A program made the position numbers and the translations under genes. Below, piece by piece: positions 1 to 7,978 of a stretch of DNA of 48,941 bases. This DNA comes from CAZUDO01 sp964618895 (GTDB lineage: Bacteria > Desulfobacterota > Binatia > DP-6): positions 1 to 48,941 of the forward strand of contig CAZUDO010000007.1 in assembly GCA_964618895.1 (NCBI GenBank), given 5' to 3'. Under the pieces are notes generated by a model. The model was not told where the DNA came from, made no database searches, and worked only from the letters and a program-made list of their open reading frames with translations. How positions within the stretch are numbered: the stretch's first letter is position 1; the number at the start of each line of letters is the position of its first letter.

Positions 1-318
1 CTCCCAGTCTTGCAGGGTCCGCAGGTTGAGACCGTAGCGGTTCGCGAACGCCGCTTGGGAAAGGCCGCTCCGTTCCCGGATCATCCTGACCTCTCTCGGT
101 GTCAACGTCACGCGCTGAAACTCCGCGAGGCGCTTCCGCGGAACTGGCCGGGCATCTCGGTCCTTGCGCGCGCGGGCGACAACCTCGGCCTCCTTCATCG
201 CCGCGAGACGGGTCCAGTCGGTCTTGCCCTTGAGCCGCACGGAGCGCCCGCCGGCCAGTCGCCGTCGCGGCTTGCCGTCAGCCCCGAGCACCACTTGCGA
301 GATACGCTCTGCGCTCAT
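1..318 (-). CDS. HTH (XRE-like) antitoxin, C-terminus cut by the window edge
   Basis: This frame stays open from the ATG at 318 to base 1, giving 106 residues with the C-terminus missing. The C-terminal half holds a helix-turn-helix: a 'TPREVRMIRERSGLSQAAFA' stretch followed by 'NRYGLNLRTLQDWE', the usual form of Cro/XRE-type antitoxins (NadS/HigA-2-like). It would bind DNA and neutralise a partner toxin. It begins inside the 3' end of the BrnT-like remnant directly upstream, the overlap expected of a toxin-antitoxin operon, so it is probably the surviving half of that pair. The fold call is firm; the partner is inferred from position. Confidence 0.72.
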   Translation of the reverse strand, partial: MSAERISQVVLGADGKPRRRLAGGRSVRLKGKTDWTRLAAMKEAEVVARARKDRDARPVPRKRLAEFQRVTLTPREVRMIRERSGLSQAAFANRYGLNLRTLQDWE

Positions 319-566
319 CCTTATTCGCCCTCCGCGCGGAAATCACGCGTCGTGCTTCGCCACGGACTGTGTAGACCAGGAAGACCACGTGCTCGCCCAC
401 TGGCCAATGACTTGACGGCGCTCCTCGCGATACTGGCGCCGGTTGTCGATGCGCTCGATCCGTAGCGCATCCGAAAAGACCTCGAGAGCATCGGCGAAGT
501 CGAGCCCATGCTTGACGAGGTTCGCCTCCCGCTTCTCCTCGTCCTACTCGAACACCCAACTCGCAT
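278..566 (-). pseudogene. BrnT-family toxin remnant (nonsense codon plus frameshifts)
   Basis: Read across frames, the minus strand gives a BrnT ribonuclease-toxin sequence. 'FE*DEEKREANLVKHGLDFA' carries a TAG (544-546) where the family has Trp in FEWDE. It continues 'DALEVFSDALRIERIDNRRQ' and 'YREERRQVIG', then shifts frame near 400-406 into 'PVGEHVVFLVYTVRGEARRV' and 'ISARRANKDERRAYL'. The natural ATG at 564-566 is also out of frame with the FE-DE part. The reading length of about 95 residues matches BrnT. With three lesions it is almost certainly dead, unless the assembly has errors here. It sits just upstream of an intact HTH antitoxin. Confidence 0.68.
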
Positions 567-583
567 ATACGGGATGTCCGTAG

Positions 584-853
584 TCGGTTTCAAGGCCCGG
601 TCGGCGCGCTCAGCGGCGACGCGCCAAGACATACACGGAGATCGGCGAGTTCTGGGGCGTGCACGACCTCGCCGACGTTCGCCCCGTTCCGCGGCGGGTC
701 TCGTTCTCCGTCACGCCTGGACGGCGGCGTTTCCTCGTCGCGCTGGATTCCACTCTCGTGGGGCAGCTCCGCGATGAGGCGCTGCGACGCGGGCTGTCCT
801 CCGAAAGCCTGCTCAACACCCGACCCGTCGGCATTGTGTCCGCGCGGTCGTAG
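584..853 (+). pseudogene. CopG-type antitoxin remnant
   Basis: The frame open from 584 to the stop at 853 reads 'TEIGEFWGVHDLADV', then a beta-strand-like 'RRRFLVALDSTLVGQLRDEA' and 'LRRGLSSESLLN'. This resembles the CopG-antitoxin (PF12441-like) layout: an 'EFWxxHDLxD' start, a ribbon strand, then an amphipathic helix. There is no ATG in frame; only a GTG at 659, which would drop the conserved start. An ATG at 574 lies in another frame. The usual C-terminal helix is replaced by unrelated residues. It is read as a decayed antitoxin; a short live gene starting at GTG 659 is less likely. It lies back-to-back with the BrnT remnant. Confidence 0.42.
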
Positions 854-882
854 GCGTACGGTGCGATGTCGGGGTTCCGAGA

Positions 883-1521
883 ATGGACCGGCGCAGCGGT
901 GCGAATCAGATCGACCCGGCAGCCGAGGATCGGCTCTTCGCCGCGGTGCGCGAGGCGGAGAGGTTCTTCATGGCGAAGGCCGCGGTTCATGGTGCGCTCG
1001 AGAAGCTCGTCGGGCTACTCGCCGCAGGACGGATCCCCTACGCGCTGATCGGCGCGATGGCGCTGAACGAGTACGGATATCGGCGTGTGACCGTCGACGT
1101 GGACATTCTGCTCACGCGCGAGGGGCTCGACGTGTTCAAGCGGGCGCACCTCGGGCGCGGATACCTCGAGAAGTTCCCCGGGAGTCGAGGGATGCGGGAC
1201 ACGGAGCACGGGGTAGACATCGACGTCGTCCTTGCGGGCGAATATCCCGGCGACGGCAAGCCCAAGCCAGTTGCCTTTCCGGACCCCGAGATGGCGGCCG
1301 TCGAGGGTGCTCGCGTGCGGCTGCTGCCGCTACCCACGCTGATGGAGCTGAAGCTCGCCTCTGGAATGTCCGCCCCACACCGTCTACGCGACCTGGCAGA
1401 CGTGCTCGAGATCATCCGTCTCCAGCGCCTGCCCGAAGAGTTTGCCGTACAGCTCGATCCCTGGGTACGCGACAAGTTTCGAGAGCTCTGGCGGGCAGCG
1501 CAGCACGCCGACCAGGAATAG
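883..1521 (+). CDS. Nucleotidyltransferase-fold protein (MNT/AbiEii-like)
   Basis: 212 residues. The core 'YALIGAMALNEYGYRRVTVD' followed by 'VDILL' is the nucleotidyltransferase pattern: a small-residue helix followed by paired Asp residues in a DxDhhh strand. A second acidic strand is 'HGVDIDVVLAG'. The C-terminal part 'LPTLMELKLASG...RLRDLADVLEII' is the helical segment common in these proteins. Such proteins transfer nucleotides in toxin-antitoxin or resistance settings, or are inactive relatives. The substrate is unknown. ATG 883 is the first start; an internal ATG near 970 would remove only a variable N-terminus. It follows decayed toxin-antitoxin genes, which favours a defence or toxin-antitoxin origin. 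Confidence 0.7.
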   Translation: MDRRSGANQIDPAAEDRLFAAVREAERFFMAKAAVHGALEKLVGLLAAGRIPYALIGAMALNEYGYRRVTVDVDILLTREGLDVFKRAHLGRGYLEKFPGSRGMRDTEHGVDIDVVLAGEYPGDGKPKPVAFPDPEMAAVEGARVRLLPLPTLMELKLASGMSAPHRLRDLADVLEIIRLQRLPEEFAVQLDPWVRDKFRELWRAAQHADQE

Positions 1522-1635
1522 CCGGATCTACCTGCGGGAGGGGCGATCCTCCCATCGGCTGCGCGCGAGCGTCAAGCCCGCACGCTCGTGGCACGAGGCT
1601 TCCGCCGGACCGGGGTGCCGGGCTAGGATCGCCCC

Positions 1636-3315
1636 ATGCCACAGGACCCGCGCCACAAGAGCCGCACCCTCCTCGATGGTCGCGACCGCGCCCCGGCGCG
1701 TTCGTACCTGAAAGCCATCGGCTTCGGCGACGCCGACCTGCAGAAGCCGATGGTCGGCATCGCCAACACGTGGACGGAGACCATGCCGTGCAACTACAAC
1801 CTGCGCGGGCTCGCCGAGCACGTGAAGCGCGGCGTGCGCGAGGCGGGCGGCACGCCCATGGAGTTCAACACCATCGCTATCAGCGACGGCATCACCATGG
1901 GCACCGAGGGCATGAAGACCTCGCTGGTCTCGCGCGAGGTGATCGCCGACTCGATCGAGCTGGTGGCGCGCGGCCACTTCTTCGACGCGCTGGTGGTGCT
2001 GGTCGGCTGCGACAAGACCATCCCCGGCGGCGCCATGGCCCTCTTGCGCGTCGATCTCCCGGGCTTCGTCGTCTACGGCGGTTCCATCCAGCCGGGCCGC
2101 TTCAAGGGACGCGACGTGACCATCCAGGATCTCTTCGAGGCCGTGGGCGCCAACGCCGCCGGCACGATGAGCGACGCGGACCTGAAGGAGATGGAAGACC
2201 ACGTCTGTCCCGGCCCGGGTGCATGCGGCGGGCAGTTCACCGCCAACACCATGGCGATGGCGCTCGAGTTCATGGGGCTGTCGCCGATGGGCACCGCCAG
2301 CGTGGCGGCCACCGACGCCGCCAAGGACGAGGTCGGCCGCCGCTCGGGCGCGCTCGTCATGGACATGCTGCGGCGCGGCCTCCGGCCCCGGCAGATCGCG
2401 ACCCGCGCCGCCTTCGACAACGCCATCGCCGGCGTGGCGGCAACCGGGGGCTCGACCAACGCCGTCCTGCATCTGCTGGCCATGGCGCGCGAGATCGGCC
2501 TGCCGCTCACCATCGACGACTTCGACGTGGTGAGCCGGCGCACCCCGGTGTGGGCGGACCTGAAGCCCAGCGGCCGCTTCACCGCCGTCGACCTCGGCCG
2601 CGCCGGCGGTACCGGCGTGGTGGCGCAGCGGCTGCTGGCGGCCAAGCTGGTCGACGGCAGCGCGCTCACGCCGACCGGACGGACGTTCGCCGAGGAGGCG
2701 GCCACAGCGGTCGAGACCCGCGGGCAGGAAGTGGTCGCGCCGCTCGACCGCCCGCTCAAGTCGACCGGCGGGCTCGTCATCCTGAGGGGCAATCTCGCCC
2801 CCGACGGCTGCGTCGTGAAGGTGGCCGGCCACGAGCGTACGCACCACCGCGGCCCGGCCCGCGTCTTCGAACGCGAAGAAGACGCCATGGCCGCGGTCAC
2901 GCGGCGCGAGATCCAGGCCGGTGACGTGGTGGTGATCCGCTACGAGGGCCCGCGCGGTGGGCCGGGCATGCGCGAGATGCTCGGCGTCACGGCGGCGCTG
3001 GTCGGCGAGGGGCTCGGCGAGAGTGTGGCACTCCTGACCGACGGCCGCTTCAGCGGCGCGACCCGCGGCCTCATGGCGGGCCACGTGGCGCCCGAGGCGT
3101 TCGTCGGCGGGCCCATCGCGGCCGTGCAGGAAGGCGATGCGATCGTGTTCGACATCCCCAATCGCCGGCTGGACGTCGACGTGCCGGAGACGACGCTGCG
3201 CGAGCGCCTGTCGCGCTGGAAAGCGCCCGCGCCGCGCTACACCAGCGGCGTGCTCGCCAAGTACGCCGCCTCCGTGTCGTCGGCCGCTGAAGGCGCCATC
3301 ACCCTGCCCCGCTGA
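1636..3315 (+). CDS. ilvD: Dihydroxy-acid dehydratase
   Basis: 559 residues, full length for IlvD/Edd. It dehydrates 2,3-dihydroxy-isovalerate and 2,3-dihydroxy-3-methylvalerate to the 2-keto acids in cytosolic Val, Leu and Ile synthesis. The three Fe-S ligand motifs are intact: 'NTWTETMPCNYNL' (Cys52), 'VGCDKTIPGG' (Cys125) and 'CPGPGACGGQFTANTM' (Cys197). This pattern is typical of the [2Fe-2S] type. The C-terminal 'TDGRFSGATRGLMAGHVAPE' is also conserved. The next gene begins 5 bp later on the same strand, so the two are probably co-transcribed. No acetolactate synthase or ilvC neighbour is in the window, so ilvD stands outside a classical ilv operon. Confidence 0.96.
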   Translation: MPQDPRHKSRTLLDGRDRAPARSYLKAIGFGDADLQKPMVGIANTWTETMPCNYNLRGLAEHVKRGVREAGGTPMEFNTIAISDGITMGTEGMKTSLVSREVIADSIELVARGHFFDALVVLVGCDKTIPGGAMALLRVDLPGFVVYGGSIQPGRFKGRDVTIQDLFEAVGANAAGTMSDADLKEMEDHVCPGPGACGGQFTANTMAMALEFMGLSPMGTASVAATDAAKDEVGRRSGALVMDMLRRGLRPRQIATRAAFDNAIAGVAATGGSTNAVLHLLAMAREIGLPLTIDDFDVVSRRTPVWADLKPSGRFTAVDLGRAGGTGVVAQRLLAAKLVDGSALTPTGRTFAEEAATAVETRGQEVVAPLDRPLKSTGGLVILRGNLAPDGCVVKVAGHERTHHRGPARVFEREEDAMAAVTRREIQAGDVVVIRYEGPRGGPGMREMLGVTAALVGEGLGESVALLTDGRFSGATRGLMAGHVAPEAFVGGPIAAVQEGDAIVFDIPNRRLDVDVPETTLRERLSRWKAPAPRYTSGVLAKYAASVSSAAEGAITLPR

Positions 3316-3320
3316 ACGCG

Positions 3321-4307
3321 ATGCGCGCGGTCCGCTTCACCGGCACCGGCGACGCCACCATCCTGCGCGTCGTGGACGAGCCCGCGCGTGCGCCCGGCCC
3401 GGGCGAGGTACGCCTGCGGGTCACGTCCGCGGGGCTCAATCGCGCCGACATCAACTACCGCGCCGGACACTACCTGCTACGCACGCCGGGCGAGAGCCGG
3501 AGCGGCTTCGAGGGCGCCGGCATCGTCGAAGCGGTCGGCGCCGGCGTGATCGTGCCGATGGGCGCCCGCATGGGGGTCCTGCCGTCGTCGTTCGACGTGG
3601 TGCGCGACGGCGCCTGCGCGGAGAGCATGACCGTGTCGGCGGCGCTGCTCGTCCCCACCCCGTCGACGGTGAGCGACCGCGACGCGGGCGCCGTCTGGAT
3701 GCAGTATCTCACCGCCTGGGGCGCGCTGGTGACCATCGCCGACATCGGCCCGGACGATTTCGTCGTCGTGCCGGCGGCGTCCAGCTCGGTCGGCATCGCG
3801 GCCCTGCAGATCGGCGCCGCCCGCGGCGCGCGCATGATCGCCACCACCACCTCGGCCGAGAAGGTGGAGGTCCTGCGCCAGTTCGCGCCGCACGCCGTCG
3901 TCGACACGCGCGCGGAACCCTACGTCGACCGCGTGCGCGCCATCACCGGCGGCCGCGGGGCGCGCGTCATCCTGGACCCGGTGTACGGCCCGCTGGTGAA
4001 CGACCACATCCGCGTCGCCGGCGACGAGGGCATCGTGTTCGTCTACGGCGCGCTCGACCCGGCCCCGCTGACGCTCCAGCTGGGCGGCGTGCTGCGCAAG
4101 AACATCCGCCTGCAGGGATACACCCTCGGCCCGCTGCTCACCCATCCCGACCGGCGCGCGGCGGCGGTGGCGGGCATCGCGGCGCATCTCGAGCGCGGCG
4201 ACTTCGCGCCCGTGATCGATTCGTACTTCCCGCTCGAGCGCATCGTGGAAGCGCACCAGCGGGTCGAGTCGAACCGGCAGGTGGGAAAGGTCGTCGTCAC
4301 GCCCTAG
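3321..4307 (+). CDS. Quinone oxidoreductase-like MDR-family dehydrogenase
   Basis: 328 residues. The N-terminal GroES-like fold reads 'PGEVRLRVTSAGLNRADINY' and lacks the zinc-binding Cys/His set, as in NADPH:quinone reductases. The nucleotide-binding part has 'VVVPAASSSVGIAALQIGAA', where the usual GxGxxG-like turn is 'AASSSVG'. It would reduce a quinone or enone with NADPH in the cytosol. It starts 5 bp after ilvD, implying one transcript. Its stop overlaps by 4 bp the stop of the convergent FAD monooxygenase gene. The family is firm; the substrate is not known. Confidence 0.88.
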   Translation: MRAVRFTGTGDATILRVVDEPARAPGPGEVRLRVTSAGLNRADINYRAGHYLLRTPGESRSGFEGAGIVEAVGAGVIVPMGARMGVLPSSFDVVRDGACAESMTVSAALLVPTPSTVSDRDAGAVWMQYLTAWGALVTIADIGPDDFVVVPAASSSVGIAALQIGAARGARMIATTTSAEKVEVLRQFAPHAVVDTRAEPYVDRVRAITGGRGARVILDPVYGPLVNDHIRVAGDEGIVFVYGALDPAPLTLQLGGVLRKNIRLQGYTLGPLLTHPDRRAAAVAGIAAHLERGDFAPVIDSYFPLERIVEAHQRVESNRQVGKVVVTP

Positions 4308-5473
4308 CGACGTGCGGGCGCGGCGGCGAGATAGCGCTCTTCACGCCGGTTGTAGCCGGCACCGAGGGTCAGCATCGGCCGCGTGAGCCACCCGACGCGG
4401 TTCTGGAGGCGCAGCGCCCCGTCGACGACGACACGAGCCAGCGGCGACCGCCAGCGCGGCATCGAGCCGCCGAGGCGCGACGCGCGCTGCGTCGTGGTGA
4501 CGAAGCGGCGTCGGACGGCCTCGTAGCGTCGCCCGGCGTCGGCGAGGACGGGCGTCTCGGCCAGGAGGCGGACGAGCACGAGGGCGTCCACCATGGCCGA
4601 ATTGGCCCCCTGACCCAGGTTGGGTGTCATGGCATGCGCGGCGTCCCCGATCAGGAACACCGGACCGCGATACCAGGATGGCACACGGACTTCGCGCAGT
4701 TCGTCGTAGCTCACCCGCGACCAGTCCGGCACGGCGCGGAGGAGGGCCGGTGCCTCCGGGCCGAACGGACGCCAGCTCTCGATCCAGGCGGACAGGCCGC
4801 CCGCCAGCGTCTCCTGCCACCGGCCGCGCGGGGCGCTGCAATAGAAATACGTACGCTCCCCCGGCAGCGGACCGATGCCGAACAGACGGCCGTCGGCTCC
4901 CCACAGCTCCCGCACCTCCCCCGACTGCAGGGCGATCTCGGCCACGCCGCGGAGGGCCGCCTCGCCGACGGCGCGCGTGCGGGCGCGGAGCCCCAGGCTC
5001 GTACGCACGGCGGAGTGGATGCCGTCGGCGGCGATCACCACGTCGAAGGCGTGCGCCGCGCCGTCTGCCAGATGCACCTCCGGGCCGGCCACGCGCACGC
5101 AGCGACTGTCGAAGCGTACCGGCACACCCGCCTGCTGCACCGCCATCCGTAACGTCTCCTGCAGCTCGTAGCGCAGCAGCATGGCGGCCTCGTTGTGCGG
5201 CACGGTGATGCGGGAGAAGTCGAGACGCAGGAGGGGACCGCGACCGGCGCGCTCGATCGTGACCACACGGAACGGCCGCAGGCGCGGCCGCAGCGCGGGC
5301 AGCACGCCGAGGGCGTCGAGGACGCGCATGCCGTTGCTCTGCAGCGCGATCCCGCCGCCGACGCGGCGGAAGTCGCTCGCCTGCTCGAAGACGGTCGCCT
5401 CGAAGCCCTGCTGTCGCGCCGCCAGAGCGGCCACCAGCCCGGCCGGTCCGCCACCGACGATCCCGATGCGCAT
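4304..5473 (-). CDS. FAD-dependent aromatic-type monooxygenase
   Basis: 389 residues from ATG 5473, chosen because 'MRIGIVGGGPAGLVAALAAR' begins the FAD-binding Rossmann fold. Longer starts add only a non-conserved leader. It is a flavoprotein monooxygenase of the PHBH/salicylate-hydroxylase/UbiH group. The features are GxGxxG near residue 7, 'DVVIAADGIHSAVR' (DG motif) and 'GPVFLIGDAAHAMTPNLGQG' (GD motif that binds the FAD ribityl). It should hydroxylate an aromatic or polyketide-like substrate using NAD(P)H and O2. It faces the quinone-oxidoreductase gene tail to tail and lies just downstream of a VapBC pair on its strand. Confidence 0.9.
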   Translation of the reverse strand: MRIGIVGGGPAGLVAALAARQQGFEATVFEQASDFRRVGGGIALQSNGMRVLDALGVLPALRPRLRPFRVVTIERAGRGPLLRLDFSRITVPHNEAAMLLRYELQETLRMAVQQAGVPVRFDSRCVRVAGPEVHLADGAAHAFDVVIAADGIHSAVRTSLGLRARTRAVGEAALRGVAEIALQSGEVRELWGADGRLFGIGPLPGERTYFYCSAPRGRWQETLAGGLSAWIESWRPFGPEAPALLRAVPDWSRVSYDELREVRVPSWYRGPVFLIGDAAHAMTPNLGQGANSAMVDALVLVRLLAETPVLADAGRRYEAVRRRFVTTTQRASRLGGSMPRWRSPLARVVVDGALRLQNRVGWLTRPMLTLGAGYNRREERYLAAAPARR

Positions 5474-5531
5474 GGCTCCAGGGGTGCGCATGGCCGACAG
5501 GCTGGACGCCAGGGACGCCGTGCTCCGCCCG

Positions 5532-5912
5532 TTACAGTCGTTCCGCACCATTGAGCTTGCTCAGCCCGCGGTCGAAGGTTCCGAGAGGCAGATGCCCAGC
5601 CTTGCGGGCCACCTCGAGGATCAAACAGTCCGAGAAGCCCAGCGCCGGTCGACGACGGTAGTGCTCGAGTGCGGCCGTCACGGCATCCGGATCTTGCAGG
5701 GTCAGGTTCCTGTGGCTGAGGAGCATGCTCACCGCAGTGGCGATGTCCGCGACGCCAAGGCGGTACACCTCCGCAAGGACCCAGCTGGCCTCCGCGAGGA
5801 CCAGGTGCGGGACCCACGCACCCTTGGCGACGAACGCCTCGGCCGCTTCGACCTGCTTTGCGTCATCGCGCGTGATGAGGCGCACGAGGACGTTGGTGTC
5901 AACGGCGCGCAT
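5532..5912 (-). CDS. PIN-domain toxin (VapC-like)
   Basis: 126 residues from ATG 5912, where 'MRAVDTNVLVRLITRDD' starts the PIN fold. The acidic residues of the Mg-dependent RNase site are visible: Asp5 in 'VDTNVL', Glu in 'LVLAEASWVL', and Asp in 'ALGFSDCLILEVAR' and 'TFDRGLSKL'. VapC toxins cleave tRNA or rRNA and are held in check by the cognate VapB. The start lies 14 bp inside the upstream AbrB-type antitoxin gene, the standard translationally coupled order. The active site appears intact. Confidence 0.9.
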   Translation of the reverse strand: MRAVDTNVLVRLITRDDAKQVEAAEAFVAKGAWVPHLVLAEASWVLAEVYRLGVADIATAVSMLLSHRNLTLQDPDAVTAALEHYRRRPALGFSDCLILEVARKAGHLPLGTFDRGLSKLNGAERL

Positions 5913-6162
5913 GGCGCCCCCGTACGTGTCGTCGGATGCCCTCCTTGAAATCCGCGAGACGCCTGGGCGTGAGCGGTCGCTCCGGAAACAGGGCTCGGTG
6001 CACGTCCTCCGAGGTGAACCGGCCGGCACGTTGCACCACGACCCGCTCTCCGTCCTCGTTCCATTCCAGCACCGACCCCGGCCCCAACCCCAGTTTCTTC
6101 CGAACCTCGACGGGCACGGATATCTGGCCCTGAGCGGTCAGCTTGGAATGCGCCATCGCCAT
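5899..6162 (-). CDS. AbrB/MazE-fold antitoxin (VapB-like)
   Basis: 87 residues. 'SKLTAQGQISVPVEVRKKLG' and 'LGPGSVLEWNEDGERVVVQR' form the swapped-hairpin AbrB DNA-binding domain. The C-terminal 'FTSEDVHRALFPERP...' tail would wrap the PIN toxin. It is the first gene of the pair and should repress its own promoter. An inverted repeat, ATTAC-N4-GTAAT, lies 9 bp upstream of the start. A second ATG six bases further in (6156) is an alternative start. Confidence 0.9.
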   Translation of the reverse strand: MAMAHSKLTAQGQISVPVEVRKKLGLGPGSVLEWNEDGERVVVQRAGRFTSEDVHRALFPERPLTPRRLADFKEGIRRHVRGRHARR

Positions 6163-6170
6163 CCAGTTCT

Positions 6171-6184
6171 ATTACTCCGGTAAT
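6171..6184. promoter_or_regulatory. Candidate operator of the VapBC-like pair
   Basis: ATTACTCCGGTAAT has 5-bp inverted arms (ATTAC/GTAAT) around TCCG. It lies 9 bp upstream of the antitoxin ATG and 80 bp upstream of the divergent RHH gene, so it could serve either promoter. AbrB-type antitoxins bind such AT-armed palindromes. The match is by position and symmetry only. Confidence 0.45.
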
Positions 6185-6263
6185 GTGAAACATGCAACCC
6201 CAGCCCCGACTGGCAAGCCGCGTCATGCTGGAGAAGCCGCGAGTGTCGTGTTATGCGAATGTT

Positions 6264-6584
6264 ATGAGCATCCGTCGCATCACGATCAGCGTGCCCGACC
6301 GCGTCGCTCGCCGCATCAAGAAGATCGCTGCGGACATGTCCGTGTCGGCGTGGGCAACGGGGCTCATCGAAGAACGGCTCGGCGACGCGGAGCTGGATCG
6401 ACTCTGGCAGGACTTCTATCGCGGCGTTCGCCCGCGCCGCGAGGAGGTCCGCCGCGCCAACGCGATGTTCCGACGGCTGACGAAGCCGTCGCGTCGCACC
6501 AGTGAACGCGGCTGGCCGGTGCTCAGCGCGGACGCCGACGACCTGCCCGCGATCGATCCGACCTTGTCCGTCCAGTCAATCTGA
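6264..6584 (+). CDS. Orphan ribbon-helix-helix antitoxin-like protein
   Basis: 106 residues from ATG 6264. The N-terminus 'MSIRRITISVPDRVARRIKK' is a ribbon strand ('RITISV') followed by helix A, and 'SVSAWATGLIEERLGD' is helix B, as in CopG/Arc antitoxins. The C-terminal half is Arg-rich and would be the toxin-binding part. No toxin follows; the next gene is a sulfotransferase. It is divergent from the VapBC-like operon with about 100 bp between. It may be a solitary regulator or half of a broken pair. An ATG at 6192 is in frame, but the added residues look non-conserved. Confidence 0.68.
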   Translation: MSIRRITISVPDRVARRIKKIAADMSVSAWATGLIEERLGDAELDRLWQDFYRGVRPRREEVRRANAMFRRLTKPSRRTSERGWPVLSADADDLPAIDPTLSVQSI

Positions 6585-6678
6585 CGCAGGCTGGCGGCGA
6601 ACGGGGCGGCGGCAGGTGACGGCTGCGATCAGGCCTAGGCTGGACGACACGCCGCCTCTCGTGTCAAGCGTGCCTCGC

Positions 6679-7932
6679 ATGGCCGCCGAGATCCAGTACC
6701 ATCCACCGCTCGCCGTGCGCCTCCTGAACGGCGCGGGAGCGGCGGTCCGCGCCACCGGGCTGCCATTTCTCCGTCTCGATGCGGCGGCGCTCATGGCGCA
6801 GGCGACGCGCACCACCGGCCTGGCCGATTTCGGCGACGCGCACTTCCGCGAGCCGCTCGCCCGCCTGATCGACGGGCTCGAAGGCGACGCCGCGCTCACC
6901 ACGCTCGGGCGGGTGATCGCGCGCCGCGACCTGGTGCGGTTGCTCGAGAACCGGCTCCGCATGGTGGACACCCGCCGGCGCCATCCCGAGATCGACGCCG
7001 CCCCCATCCGCCGGCCGCTGTTCGTCATCGGCCTGCCGCGCACGGGCACCTCCATCCTGCACGAGCTGCTGGCGCAGGATCCCGCCAACCGCGTGCCCAT
7101 GACCTGGGAGGTGATGCACCCCTGGCCGCCGCCGGAGCGCGCCACCTTCGCCACCGACCCGCGCATCGCGCAGGTGGAGCGGCACTTCGCAGGCATCGAC
7201 CGGCTGATCCCGGGCTTCAAGAGCATGCACCCGATGGGGGCGCTGCTGCCGCAGGAGTGCGTGGTGCTGACGGCGCACGACTTCGCCAGCATGGTGTTCT
7301 CGACCACCCACTACGTGCCGCGCTACCAGGCGTGGCTCGAGGCGGCCGATCTGCGTTGGGTGTACGCGGCCCACCGCCGCCAGCTGCAGTACCTGCAGTG
7401 GCGCTGCCCGGCCGACTACTGGGTGCTCAAGTCGCCCGGGCATCTGTGGGCGCTGGACGCCCTGCTGGCCGAGTATCCCGACGCCGACATCGTGCAGACC
7501 CATCGCGATCCACTGCAGGTGGTGGCGTCGCTGGCGAACCTGGTCAACCTGCTGCGCCGGCTGGCCAGCGACCGGGTCGACCGGCACGCCATCGGCGTCG
7601 AGTGGACCGAGCGCCTGGCCGCCGGCCTGGCGCGCACGATGGCGGTGCGCGCGCGCGGGCTGCCCGCTACCGCGCGCATCGTCGACGTGCAGTTCGGCGA
7701 GTTCCTGCGCGACGAGATCGGCATGGTGCGCCGGCTGTACGCGCACTTCGACCGCACGCTCAGCCCCGAGGACGAAGCCCGCATGCGCCGCTTCCTGGCC
7801 GACAACCCGGCCGACAAGCACGGCCGGCATCGCTACACGCTGGCGGCGGCAGGATTCGATCCGGACGCCGAACGGGCTCGCTATCGCGCGTACCAGGAAC
7901 GCTACGGCATCCCGTCCGAGCCGATCGACTGA
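6679..7932 (+). CDS. PAPS-dependent sulfotransferase
   Basis: 417 residues from ATG 6679; an upstream GTG at 6661 is also possible. The 5'-phosphosulfate loop is 'FVIGLPRTGTSILHELLAQD' at about residue 116. The later 'YWVLKSPGHLWALDALLAEY' and 'IVQTHRDPLQVVAS' match the 3'-phosphate-binding region of the Sulfotransfer_3 family. It should move sulfate from PAPS to a small alcohol, lipid or glycan in the cytosol. A remnant of a different sulfotransferase type lies at 27.7 kb. It heads a plus-strand run with a glycosyltransferase-like gene, cruF and an SGNH hydrolase. Confidence 0.9.
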   Translation: MAAEIQYHPPLAVRLLNGAGAAVRATGLPFLRLDAAALMAQATRTTGLADFGDAHFREPLARLIDGLEGDAALTTLGRVIARRDLVRLLENRLRMVDTRRRHPEIDAAPIRRPLFVIGLPRTGTSILHELLAQDPANRVPMTWEVMHPWPPPERATFATDPRIAQVERHFAGIDRLIPGFKSMHPMGALLPQECVVLTAHDFASMVFSTTHYVPRYQAWLEAADLRWVYAAHRRQLQYLQWRCPADYWVLKSPGHLWALDALLAEYPDADIVQTHRDPLQVVASLANLVNLLRRLASDRVDRHAIGVEWTERLAAGLARTMAVRARGLPATARIVDVQFGEFLRDEIGMVRRLYAHFDRTLSPEDEARMRRFLADNPADKHGRHRYTLAAAGFDPDAERARYRAYQERYGIPSEPID

Positions 7933-7936
7933 TCAG

Positions 7937-7965
7937 CCCCGGCTAGCACTCGGCTAGCACCGGGG
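7937..7965. repeat. Intergenic inverted repeat containing a direct repeat
   Basis: CCCCGG (7937-7942) pairs with CCGGGG (7960-7965). Between them CGGCTAGCAC occurs twice (7940-7949 and 7951-7960), each copy holding the palindrome GCTAGC. It lies 4 bp after the sulfotransferase stop. It could be a hairpin, but no T tract follows, so it is not called an intrinsic terminator. Confidence 0.4.
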
Positions 7966-7978
7966 GCGAGGATAACGG

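Noticed and set aside
774..2924. A 716-codon plus-strand open frame overlapping the nucleotidyltransferase and ilvD genes
   Set aside because: Arg-rich out-of-frame translation with no motif; it is the shadow of ilvD in GC-rich DNA.
1528..3084. A 518-codon minus-strand open frame opposite ilvD
   Set aside because: Composition is His/Arg/Asp-rich with no domain; the plus strand holds a complete, conserved enzyme.
7937..7965. Rho-independent terminator after the sulfotransferase
   Set aside because: The inverted repeat has no T tract and a long loop, so it is listed only as a repeat.
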